A stretch of 14,562 bases of DNA, taken from Pseudomonadota bacterium. GTDB lineage: Bacteria; Pseudomonadota; Gammaproteobacteria; Burkholderiales; Gallionellaceae. The translations under genes and the position numbers were made by a program. Under the pieces are notes generated by a model. That model made no database searches. It saw nothing but the letters and a program-made list of their open reading frames with translations, and was not told the DNA's origin. Shown one piece after another: positions 9,235 to 14,562 of the stretch (the stretch's first letter is position 1; each line of letters opens with the position of its first letter). The stretch is from contig JAJXTL010000066.1 in NCBI GenBank assembly GCA_021783855.1, positions 1-14,562 of the forward strand, read 5' to 3'.

Positions 9235-9247
9235 ATGGAGTTTCCAT
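9235..9247 (+). promoter_or_regulatory. Small hairpin enclosing the antitoxin ribosome-binding site
   Basis: ATGGA (9235-9239) and TCCAT (9243-9247) form a 5-bp stem with a 3-nt loop. The stem includes most of the GGAG Shine-Dalgarno sequence (9237-9240), which is 8 bp from the ATG at 9249. It could be an RNA element or a dyad operator for the antitoxin; short dyads also arise by chance. Confidence 0.3.
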
Positions 9248-9248
9248 C

Positions 9249-9479
9249 ATGTCCACTTTATTAGCTGAGATTGAACAACAAACGCGTATGCTCTCGCCTG
9301 ATGATCGCGCTCATCTTGCCGAGATGCTTCTTGAATCGCTGCTTGATTCATCGACACCCGAGATTGTACGGGAGTGGGATCAGGAAATAGAAAACCGTGT
9401 CGCAGCTTTTGACAGAGGCGAGTTGCAAACTCATCCATCAGAAGAGGTGTTTGCCGAAGCTAGGCGTATCGTTCGGTGA
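9249..9479 (+). CDS. Antitoxin, putative addiction module component family
   Basis: A 76-residue acidic, probably all-helical protein resembling the unstable-antitoxin family (PF09720/TIGR02574). Such proteins bind and neutralise a RelE/ParE-type toxin and usually repress their own operon. The typical pattern is visible: an N-terminal L-S-P-D-D-R-A-H-L-A-E-M-L-L-E-S-L, then W-D-Q-E-I-E-N-R-V-A-A-F-D-R-G-E, and a C-terminal S-E-E-V-F-A-E-A-R. The frame is open from 9135, but the ATG at 9249 has a good GGAG (9237-9240) and begins at the family's N-terminus, so I take it as the start. The stop overlaps the toxin start as GTGA, the usual coupled antitoxin-first order. Confidence 0.85.
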   Translation: MSTLLAEIEQQTRMLSPDDRAHLAEMLLESLLDSSTPEIVREWDQEIENRVAAFDRGELQTHPSEEVFAEARRIVR

Positions 9480-9778
9480 AACATGCGCGGTTTATCACGG
9501 CAGCGCGCCAAGAGTTCCTTACCGAAATTGCCCACTATAACGAAAGCCAACCTGGTCTAGGAGCGCGTTTTACCAAAGCCATAGAGGATGCAACGGCCAG
9601 AGCCCTTGCATTTCCGCTCGCCGGCTCACCAGCAGTTTCGAACACACGTCGCATCGTCCTCAAGGATTTCCCTTTCTCGATTTACTATCGTCCGGATAGC
9701 GGCGGCATCGTCATTTTTGCCGTTTCACATCACTCGCGCAGTCCAGCTTACTGGGTCAATCGTGTACGTAACCGTTAA
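9476..9778 (+). CDS. RelE/ParE-superfamily toxin
   Basis: A 100-residue basic protein of the type II toxin superfamily RelE/ParE. Such toxins either cleave mRNA at the ribosome or poison DNA gyrase; the sequence alone does not decide which. Seen are the N-terminal helical hairpin with A-A-R-Q-E-F-L-T-E-I-A-H-Y-N, the turn P-G-L-G-A-R-F, the strand pattern R-R-I-V-L-K-D-F-P-F-S-I-Y-Y-R, and the C-terminal I-V-I-F-A-V-S-H-H-S-R-S-P-A-Y-W. The strand pattern and the V-x-H-x-x-R-x-P-x-Y-W ending are common in ParE-like toxins paired with this antitoxin family. The start is GTG at 9476, overlapping the antitoxin stop by 4 bp. The frame is intact, so the module may be functional. Confidence 0.85.
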   Translation: MKHARFITAARQEFLTEIAHYNESQPGLGARFTKAIEDATARALAFPLAGSPAVSNTRRIVLKDFPFSIYYRPDSGGIVIFAVSHHSRSPAYWVNRVRNR

Positions 9779-9836
9779 TCCGGTAGTCAAGCTGACCGTC
9801 CAAATGATGAACAACTAACATCCAACACTCATTTTT

Positions 9837-10160
9837 ATGATGACCAAAACAATCACCCTGCTGCTCGCAACCCTGATGATCGGCGGTTGCGGCAGCGCGC
9901 AGCGCAGCACCGACGACACGTCCAAACTATGTTCGGCTATTATGGACACGAATCTCGCCAGCCTGTGTGCCGTCAACAGCCGCGATGCGACCGTCGATGT
10001 CACGATAGGCAGCGACGATGACGAGGTAGCAAGAGAAACCTGCGAGCAACTCGCAAAAAAACTCACGCCGCTTACTTCGCAAGTCTCTGGCGCGTGGCAG
10101 TTGCAAATATTTACGCCCTATCGCAGCGACAAACATACGGCCAATTGCAAACTGCATTAA
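9837..10160 (+). CDS. Small hypothetical lipoprotein with four cysteines in the mature chain
   Basis: I do not recognise a named family. The 107-residue product begins with a short hydrophobic signal (T-K-T-I-T-L-L-L-A-T-L) ending in a lipobox-like I-G-G-C, with C18 the likely lipidated residue, so an envelope lipoprotein is predicted. The mature part carries C32, C44, C69 and C104, an even number fitting two disulfides. It has a central alternating strand V-D-V-T-I-G, a charged helix around 60-76, and an aromatic strand W-Q-L-Q-I-F. Two in-frame ATGs stand at 9837 and 9840, and no clear ribosome-binding site precedes them. It lies 58 bp after the toxin gene and is convergent with yggU. Partner and function are unknown. 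Confidence 0.7.
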   Translation: MMTKTITLLLATLMIGGCGSAQRSTDDTSKLCSAIMDTNLASLCAVNSRDATVDVTIGSDDDEVARETCEQLAKKLTPLTSQVSGAWQLQIFTPYRSDKHTANCKLH

Positions 10161-10194
10161 CTGCCAAACTTTAAAAAGTAGGGCGAATCAGAAG

Positions 10195-10476
10195 CTACAA
10201 AGTCAACAGAGTCTCCGGGTCGACAGTACTGCCGACAATCGCCAACACTTTGTGTCGCGACTGGCCGCCCTGTCTGAGCTCTACCTGACGTGTCGGCACA
10301 CCGAACAGGCAACTGATAAACTTCAACAGCGCTTCATTGGCGCGCCCTTCAACCGGTGGGGCCGCCAGCTTAACTTTAAGCGCATCTCCGTGCAATCCGA
10401 CGATCTCGCTACGCTTCGCACCCGGCTGCACATGCAAGGTCAGCGTGATGACATCGTCACTGCGGCGATACCACAT
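10195..10476 (-). CDS. yggU: DUF167/UPF0235 family protein (YggU)
   Basis: Small conserved protein of unknown biochemical role (DUF167/UPF0235). It has 93 residues. The family core is visible as L-H-V-Q-P-G-A-K-R-S-E-I-V-G, L-K-V-K-L-A-A-P-P-V-E-G-R-A-N-E-A-L, then L-F-G-V-P and the G-x-x-S-R-x-K ending. The frame is open back to 10539, but that extension lies inside yggT. The ATG at 10476 shares one base with the yggT stop (TGATG), and this start gives the family's usual length. yggU commonly follows yggT. The call is secure; the function is not established here. Confidence 0.9.
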   Translation of the reverse strand: MWYRRSDDVITLTLHVQPGAKRSEIVGLHGDALKVKLAAPPVEGRANEALLKFISCLFGVPTRQVELRQGGQSRHKVLAIVGSTVDPETLLTL

Positions 10477-11036
10477 CAGAACAGGCTGGATGCGGCGCGC
10501 TCCAGCATAGCGATTGGCACCATCAGGATCAGCTGACAAATGATCAGCAGCAGCATGGAAGACAAGTCCACGTTGCCCAACATCGGCACGATGCGGCGCA
10601 GCGGTTGCAGAAATATGTAAGTGATGGCATTAAGCACCGACGCTAGGGGGCTATGCGGATTGACCCAGGACAAAATAGCCTGTAAAAACACCGCGCCCAT
10701 CAGCAGATATACACTGATCGTCAGCAGCTTGACGGCCGACAGCACCAGCAAACCCGCCAGCGGGAAGGCATGGCCGACCTCTATCCAGAGCACGCCAAAC
10801 AGATACAACGCTTCTGCCAGCCAGGCTGCCAGCAGCGTCGCGCTGTCGTATCCCCGCACCGATGGAATATAGCGACGCGCACGCAACACCAGAAAATCGG
10901 TGAACGCCATGACAAATTCGCCTACCGGATTGCGCATGGGTGCACGCAGCCATTGCAGGTGGAAACGCAACAACAGAATGGCAGCATACGATTGCACGAT
11001 GACATTCAACAGGAACAACAGCGCTTCGTTTAACAT
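10476..11036 (-). CDS. yggT: YggT family inner-membrane protein
   Basis: Integral membrane protein of 186 residues with two tandem YGGT repeats, each ending in a conserved amphipathic block. The first has P-M-R-N-P-V-G-E-F, the second W-V-N-P-H-S-P-L followed by P-L-R-R-I-V-P. Several hydrophobic segments (~5-25, 65-85, 92-125 and 155-180) indicate four or more membrane passes. YggT proteins have been linked to osmotic tolerance and division-site or membrane functions in other organisms; nothing in this sequence settles the role. The ATG at 11036 overlaps the end of proC by 7 bp, and the stop overlaps the yggU start by one base. Confidence 0.92.
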   Translation of the reverse strand: MLNEALLFLLNVIVQSYAAILLLRFHLQWLRAPMRNPVGEFVMAFTDFLVLRARRYIPSVRGYDSATLLAAWLAEALYLFGVLWIEVGHAFPLAGLLVLSAVKLLTISVYLLMGAVFLQAILSWVNPHSPLASVLNAITYIFLQPLRRIVPMLGNVDLSSMLLLIICQLILMVPIAMLERAASSLF

Positions 11037-11845
11037 GCTTGTTGCCCCAATTCGTCGCCCATCTCACGCGAACGAGCCGCCGCCGCCATGGCAGCCTGCA
11101 CCAGATGCTCGGCCACTCGATTTTCCGACAGGCTTGTCAAAGCGCGTTCGGTCGTACCGTTTTTGGAAGTCACGCGTGCACGTAGCACGCCGATGTCATC
11201 CGGGCTTTCGGCAGCCAGTTTGCTGCCGCCCAGAAAAGTTGCCACACTCAGACGGCGTGCATCCTCTGCGCCAAATCCCAGGCCGATCGCGGCCTGCTGC
11301 AAGGCTTCAATCAGATAAAACACATAAGCCGGGCCGCTGCCGGAAATCGCCGTCACCGCATCCATCATGGACTCATCCTCTAGCCACAGGGTGTCGCCCA
11401 CTGCGACCAATATTCCCTGCGCCTCTGCCCGCTCTGTCTGGCCCACAGCGGGCAAGGCATACAGACCTGTCATGCCGCTTTGGATCAGCGCCGGGGTATT
11501 CGGCATGGCACGCACGATCATCTGGCTGCCCGTCCAGCGCGCCAGATCCACCGCGCGGATACCGGCTGCGATGGAAATCAGCAATTGTCCGCTAAGCAGC
11601 GGGGCCAACGCCAGTGCCACCTCTCGCAACTGCTGGGGCTTGACGGCAAGGACGATCACCTGACTGCCCGCCACGCCATCTTTCACGCTTTCCACGATAC
11701 GTACCGCGAATTCGCTTTGCAGACGCGCGCGATTTTCCGCATTGATTTCCACCACGCTGATTTGCGCGGCAGCGTATCCCTGTCCCAGCAAGCCGCCGAT
11801 CAAGGCGGTCGCCATGTTGCCGCCACCGATAAAACAAATGTTCAT
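11030..11845 (-). CDS. proC: Pyrroline-5-carboxylate reductase
   Basis: Last step of proline biosynthesis: reduces 1-pyrroline-5-carboxylate to L-proline with NAD(P)H in the cytoplasm. The 271 residues are a typical length. The N-terminal Rossmann loop F-I-G-G-G-N-M-A is at 5-12, the V-K-P-Q block at 68-71, V-R-A-M-P-N-T-P-A at 111-119, and the family signature I-S-G-S-G-P-A-Y at 167-174. The substrate loop V-T-S-K-N-G-T-T (225-232) has Asn where Gly is frequent, a variation also seen in other ProC proteins. The ATG at 11845 overlaps the yggS stop as ATGA (4 bp). The yggS-proC-yggT chain is widely conserved, and YggS and ProC are functionally tied through PLP and amino-acid metabolism. Confidence 0.96.
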   Translation of the reverse strand: MNICFIGGGNMATALIGGLLGQGYAAAQISVVEINAENRARLQSEFAVRIVESVKDGVAGSQVIVLAVKPQQLREVALALAPLLSGQLLISIAAGIRAVDLARWTGSQMIVRAMPNTPALIQSGMTGLYALPAVGQTERAEAQGILVAVGDTLWLEDESMMDAVTAISGSGPAYVFYLIEALQQAAIGLGFGAEDARRLSVATFLGGSKLAAESPDDIGVLRARVTSKNGTTERALTSLSENRVAEHLVQAAMAAAARSREMGDELGQQAC

Positions 11846-12543
11846 ACAACTCCTTCCTGATAAATCCGGTTGCCGAAAATGGCCGAACCTATGCGCACCA
11901 TGGTCGCACCCTCGGCTATCGCCGAGGCAAAGTCCTGCGACATGCCCATCGACAAGGTGTCCAGTCGAAAACCTTGCCGGTTCATTTGCCTGTAAAGTTC
12001 ATTCACTCTTGCAAAAGATGCACGTTGTACCGCAATTTCGTCGCTCGGTGCCGGAATCGCCATCAGGCCCCGCAGGTTCAGCCCGGGTAGCACGGCTACC
12101 GCCTGCGCCAAATCGCTTAACTCATCGGGCGACACGCCGCTTTTGCTGGCTTCATTGCTGACATTGACTTGCAGACACATCTGTAACGGCGGCAAATGCG
12201 CGGGGCGCTGTATTGATAACCGCTCTGCGATCTTCAGCCTGTCCACGCTGTGAGCCCATGCAAAATTTTCGGCAATCTGACGTGTCTTGTTGCCCTGGAT
12301 CGGCCCGATAAAATGCCACTCAATCGCCAAACCCTGTAGCGCCGCAATTTTGACCAGCGCCTCCTGCAAATAACTCTCGGCAAAACGCCGCTGACCCGCC
12401 TGGAATGCCTCTCGCAGCGCGTCTGCGGGGAATGTTTTGCTCACCGCCAGCAGGCTGATTTCATCGGCTGTTCGCCCCGCCGATAGGGCCGCTTCGCTTA
12501 TTGCAGCGTTCACAGCTTGCAAGTTTGAAGCTATTGTTGTCAT
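11842..12543 (-). CDS. yggS: PLP homeostasis protein YggS/PLPBP
   Basis: Pyridoxal-phosphate-binding protein of the YggS/PROSC/PLPBP family. It is a TIM-barrel fold-type III protein with no known catalysis that buffers PLP and amino-acid levels. The PLP lysine is K36 in L-L-A-V-S-K-T. The phosphate-binding end is S-M-G-M-S-Q-D-F and M-V-R-I-G-S-A-I-F-G, and W-H-F-I-G-P-I-Q-G-N-K lies in the middle. The usual G-E-N-x-x-Q-E block reads A-E-S-Y-L-Q-E here. I prefer the ATG at 12543 (233 aa), preceded by AGGTG; a GTG two codons upstream (12549) is the alternative. It heads the minus-strand operon, with pilT divergent. Confidence 0.95.
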   Translation of the reverse strand: MTTIASNLQAVNAAISEAALSAGRTADEISLLAVSKTFPADALREAFQAGQRRFAESYLQEALVKIAALQGLAIEWHFIGPIQGNKTRQIAENFAWAHSVDRLKIAERLSIQRPAHLPPLQMCLQVNVSNEASKSGVSPDELSDLAQAVAVLPGLNLRGLMAIPAPSDEIAVQRASFARVNELYRQMNRQGFRLDTLSMGMSQDFASAIAEGATMVRIGSAIFGNRIYQEGVV

Positions 12544-12601
12544 AATCACCTATCCGCGTATTCATCAGACTGCAAAAACCTTCACCCTCGGGAACATTAT
12601 A
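12544..12601. promoter_or_regulatory. Divergent intergenic region between yggS and pilT
   Basis: Only 58 bp separate the yggS and pilT starts, so any promoters for the two operons must overlap here or lie inside the opposite gene. GGGA (12590-12593) is a plausible pilT ribosome-binding site, 8 bp before its ATG. A TATAAT at 12598-12603 overlaps the pilT start codon and therefore cannot serve the annotated start. No clear -35 box was found. Confidence 0.35.
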
Positions 12602-13645
12602 ATGGATATCACCGAATTGCTTGCCTTCGGCGTCAAGAACAAGGCATCAGATCTGCATCTTTCCTCCGGCCTGCCGCCGATGATACGAGTGCACGGCGAC
12701 ATGCGCCGCATCAATTTGCCCGCGATGGAACACAAGGAAGTTCATGCGATGATCTACGACATCATGAACGACGAGCAGCGCAAGTTCTATGAGGAAAACA
12801 AGGAGGTGGATTTTTCCTTTGAAGTTCCCAATCTGGCGCGCTTCCGAGTCAATGCCTTTATCCAGCAACGCGGTGCGGCGGCCGTTCTGCGTACCATTCC
12901 TTCCAAGGTCTTCAGTCTGGAAGATCTGAATGCACCTAAAATATTTGCCGATATTGCCAGTTTCCCGCGCGGATTGGTACTGGTCACCGGCCCTACCGGA
13001 TCAGGCAAATCCACTACATTGGCGGCGATGGTCAATTACATCAATGAAAAGGAGCAGGGCCATATTCTGACCGTGGAAGACCCGATCGAATTTGTCCACG
13101 AATCAAAAAAGTGTCTGATCAATCAACGCGAAGTGGGACGCGATACCCTGTCGTTCAATGCTGCGCTGCGTTCCGCGCTGCGCGAAGACCCGGATGTGAT
13201 CCTGGTCGGTGAAATGCGCGACCTGGAAACCATAAGGCTGGCCATGACAGCTGCGGAAACAGGTCATCTGGTATTCGGCACGTTGCACACCAGTTCGGCG
13301 GCTAAAACCATAGACCGTATCATCGACGTATTCCCCGCCGAGGAGAAGGAAATGGTGCGTGCCATGTTGTCCGAGTCACTGCGCGCGGTTATTTCTCAGG
13401 CGCTGCTCAAGACCAAGGATGGCACAGGGCGCGTGGCCGCGCATGAAATCATGATGTGCACCCCGGCCATCCGTAACCTGATACGTGAGGCCAAAGTACC
13501 GCAGATGTACTCCGCAATTCAGACGGGACAGGGCCTGGGCATGCAAACCCTGGACCAGTGCCTTACCAATCTGGTCAAAAACAACGTCATCGCCTCGTCG
13601 GAAGCGCGCGCCAAAGCCATGAACAAGGATATCTTCCCGGGATAA
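12602..13645 (+). CDS. pilT: Type IV pilus retraction ATPase PilT
   Basis: Hexameric secretion-type ATPase at the cytoplasmic base of type IV pili. It powers pilus depolymerisation, giving twitching, DNA uptake and surface sensing. The protein has 347 residues. The N-terminal PAS-like domain begins with A-S-D-L-H-L-S-S-G-L-P-P. Walker A G-P-T-G-S-G-K-S-T is at 130-138 (K136), and catalytic E204 lies in the Walker B block V-I-L-V-G-E-M-R-D. The His box includes H222 and H229, and the C-terminal A-I-R-N-L-I-R-E-x-K plus I-Q-T-G retraction motifs are present. The frame is open from 12437, but that stretch lies antisense to yggS. The ATG at 12602 gives the conserved M-D-I-T-E-L-L start. pilU follows 66 bp later. 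Confidence 0.97.
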   Translation: MDITELLAFGVKNKASDLHLSSGLPPMIRVHGDMRRINLPAMEHKEVHAMIYDIMNDEQRKFYEENKEVDFSFEVPNLARFRVNAFIQQRGAAAVLRTIPSKVFSLEDLNAPKIFADIASFPRGLVLVTGPTGSGKSTTLAAMVNYINEKEQGHILTVEDPIEFVHESKKCLINQREVGRDTLSFNAALRSALREDPDVILVGEMRDLETIRLAMTAAETGHLVFGTLHTSSAAKTIDRIIDVFPAEEKEMVRAMLSESLRAVISQALLKTKDGTGRVAAHEIMMCTPAIRNLIREAKVPQMYSAIQTGQGLGMQTLDQCLTNLVKNNVIASSEARAKAMNKDIFPG

Positions 13646-13700
13646 AATGCAGTCGTTAGTCGCTAGCTATAAGTTATGAGCAGCGAAGTCACCCCATTTT

Positions 13701-13704
13701 GGAG
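13701..13704 (+). promoter_or_regulatory. Ribosome-binding site of pilU
   Basis: GGAG lies 7 bp before the ATG at 13712 and supports that start. The rest of the 66-bp pilT-pilU gap shows no terminator, so the two genes are probably co-transcribed. Confidence 0.6.
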
Positions 13705-13711
13705 TAATAGT

Positions 13712-14562
13712 ATGGAAAGAGATCAGGCCACCGAGCTGATACACAATTTGTTGCGCGGCATGGCCAGCAAAAAGGCATCCGATTTGTTCATCACCGCAGG
13801 TTTTCCGCCTGCTTTCAAGGTGGACGGCAAGATGACGCCGGTTTCAAGTCAGCCGCTCTCTCATCAGCATACCCGTGAACTGGCGCGCAGCATTATGAAC
13901 GATCGCCAGACGGCCGAGTTCGAAGCTACCCATGAATGCAATTTTGCGATCAGCCCACATGGCATCGGCCGTTTCCGCGTCAATGTGTTCATGCAGCAAC
14001 AGCACGTCGGCATGGTCATGCGTACCATTACTACCAAAATTCCCGATCTTGATGCCATGGGCATGCCAGCCATCCTCAAGGATGTCGTGATGAGCAAGCG
14101 CGGCCTGGTGATTCTGGTGGGCGCGACCGGCTCCGGCAAGTCCACCACGCTGGCTGCGATGCTGGGGCACCGCAACCAGAACAGCTATGGTCACATTATC
14201 ACCATCGAAGACCCGGTCGAATATGTACATGAGCATGGCAAGTGCATCGTCACCCACCGCGAGGTCGGCGTCGACACGGTATCATGGGAGGCTGCGCTGA
14301 AAAACACCCTGCGACAGGCGCCCGATGTCATCCTGATCGGCGAAATTCGTGACCGCGAAACCATGGAATATGCGGTTGCCTTCGCCGAAACGGGCCACTT
14401 GTGCATGGCCACGCTGCATGCCAACAGTGCCAATCAGGCACTGGATCGCATCATCAATTTCTTCCCGGAAGAACGACGAGAACAGTTGTTGATGGATCTG
14501 TCGCTGAACACCAAGGCACTGATTTCACAACGACTGATTCCAAAAAAGGATGGTACGGGGAG
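13712..14562 (+). CDS. pilU: Type IV pilus retraction ATPase PilU, 3' end outside window
   Basis: PilT-dependent retraction ATPase of type IV pili. It boosts retraction force together with PilT rather than acting alone. 283 complete codons are present with no stop, so the gene continues beyond the window; PilU usually has ~370-380 residues. Seen are the N-terminal A-S-D-L-F-I-T-A-G-F-P-P, Walker A G-A-T-G-S-G-K-S-T at 137-145 (K143), I-T-I-E-D-P-V-E-Y (the Asp box), and catalytic E211 in V-I-L-I-G-E-I-R-D. The His box reads G-H-L-C-M-A-T-L-H. The G-A-T-G Walker variant and E-Y-V-H-E-H-G-K-C block distinguish it from the PilT just upstream. The start is ATG at 13712. Confidence 0.95.
   Translation, partial: MERDQATELIHNLLRGMASKKASDLFITAGFPPAFKVDGKMTPVSSQPLSHQHTRELARSIMNDRQTAEFEATHECNFAISPHGIGRFRVNVFMQQQHVGMVMRTITTKIPDLDAMGMPAILKDVVMSKRGLVILVGATGSGKSTTLAAMLGHRNQNSYGHIITIEDPVEYVHEHGKCIVTHREVGVDTVSWEAALKNTLRQAPDVILIGEIRDRETMEYAVAFAETGHLCMATLHANSANQALDRIINFFPEERREQLLMDLSLNTKALISQRLIPKKDGTG

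Noticed and set aside
9135..9248. N-terminal extension of the antitoxin by 38 codons
   Set aside because: The extension has no family similarity and crosses the candidate promoter. The ATG at 9249 has a proper Shine-Dalgarno.
9771..9836. Possible integron attC-like site after the toxin gene (AACTAACATCCAAC-like stretch)
   Set aside because: No GTTRRRY core paired with an RYYYAAC core was found, and there is no integrase or cassette array.
11153..11176. ProC loop V-T-S-K-N-G-T-T with Asn in place of the frequent Gly
   Set aside because: Asn at this place is known in other bacterial ProC proteins, so it is not evidence of altered function.
10900..11595. 231-codon plus-strand open frame opposite yggT and proC
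   Set aside because: It lies over strongly conserved YggT and ProC coding sequence. The Arg/Pro-rich translation is typical of a shadow frame.
12598..12603. Perfect TATAAT before pilT
   Set aside because: It overlaps the pilT ATG, so transcription from it would start inside the gene, and there is no -35 partner.

Overview
The window is a stretch of ordinary bacterial chromosome from a moderately GC-rich betaproteobacterium. Gene content and order point to the Nitrosomonadales (Gallionella/Sideroxydans/Nitrosomonas-like), by recognition only. The supporting blocks are nadD-rsfS-rlmH-maf-rng, the divergent pair yggS-proC-yggT-yggU against pilT-pilU, and the homodimeric AceE type of pyruvate dehydrogenase. 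Nothing here is clearly phage, plasmid or island DNA. The exceptions are a small toxin-antitoxin pair and several short intergenic repeat elements.

Layout. Bases 1-274 hold the 3' end of a 5-formyltetrahydrofolate cyclo-ligase gene. Next come aceE (295-2952) and aceF (2962-4251), encoding E1 and E2 of pyruvate dehydrogenase. A 193-bp gap (4252-4444) is filled by inverted repeats. It is followed by a tightly overlapping housekeeping run: nadD (NAD synthesis), rsfS (ribosome silencing), rlmH (23S rRNA methylation), then maf (nucleotide pyrophosphatase) and rng (RNase G). A periplasmic alpha-carbonic anhydrase gene stands alone at 8215-8970. A repeat-rich gap of about 280 bp leads into a type II toxin-antitoxin pair (9249-9778) and a small cysteine-containing lipoprotein (9837-10160).

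On the minus strand, yggS, proC, yggT and yggU (12543 down to 10195) form a chain in which each gene overlaps the next by 1-7 bp, so translational coupling is likely. Divergent from them, pilT (12602-13645) and pilU (13712 to the window end, truncated) encode the type IV pilus retraction ATPases, which implies a twitching or piliated cell.

I found no convincing undescribed multi-gene system. The items most worth a second look are the repeat elements between aceF and nadD and around 9000-9110, the architecture upstream of the toxin-antitoxin operon, and the unassigned small lipoprotein.
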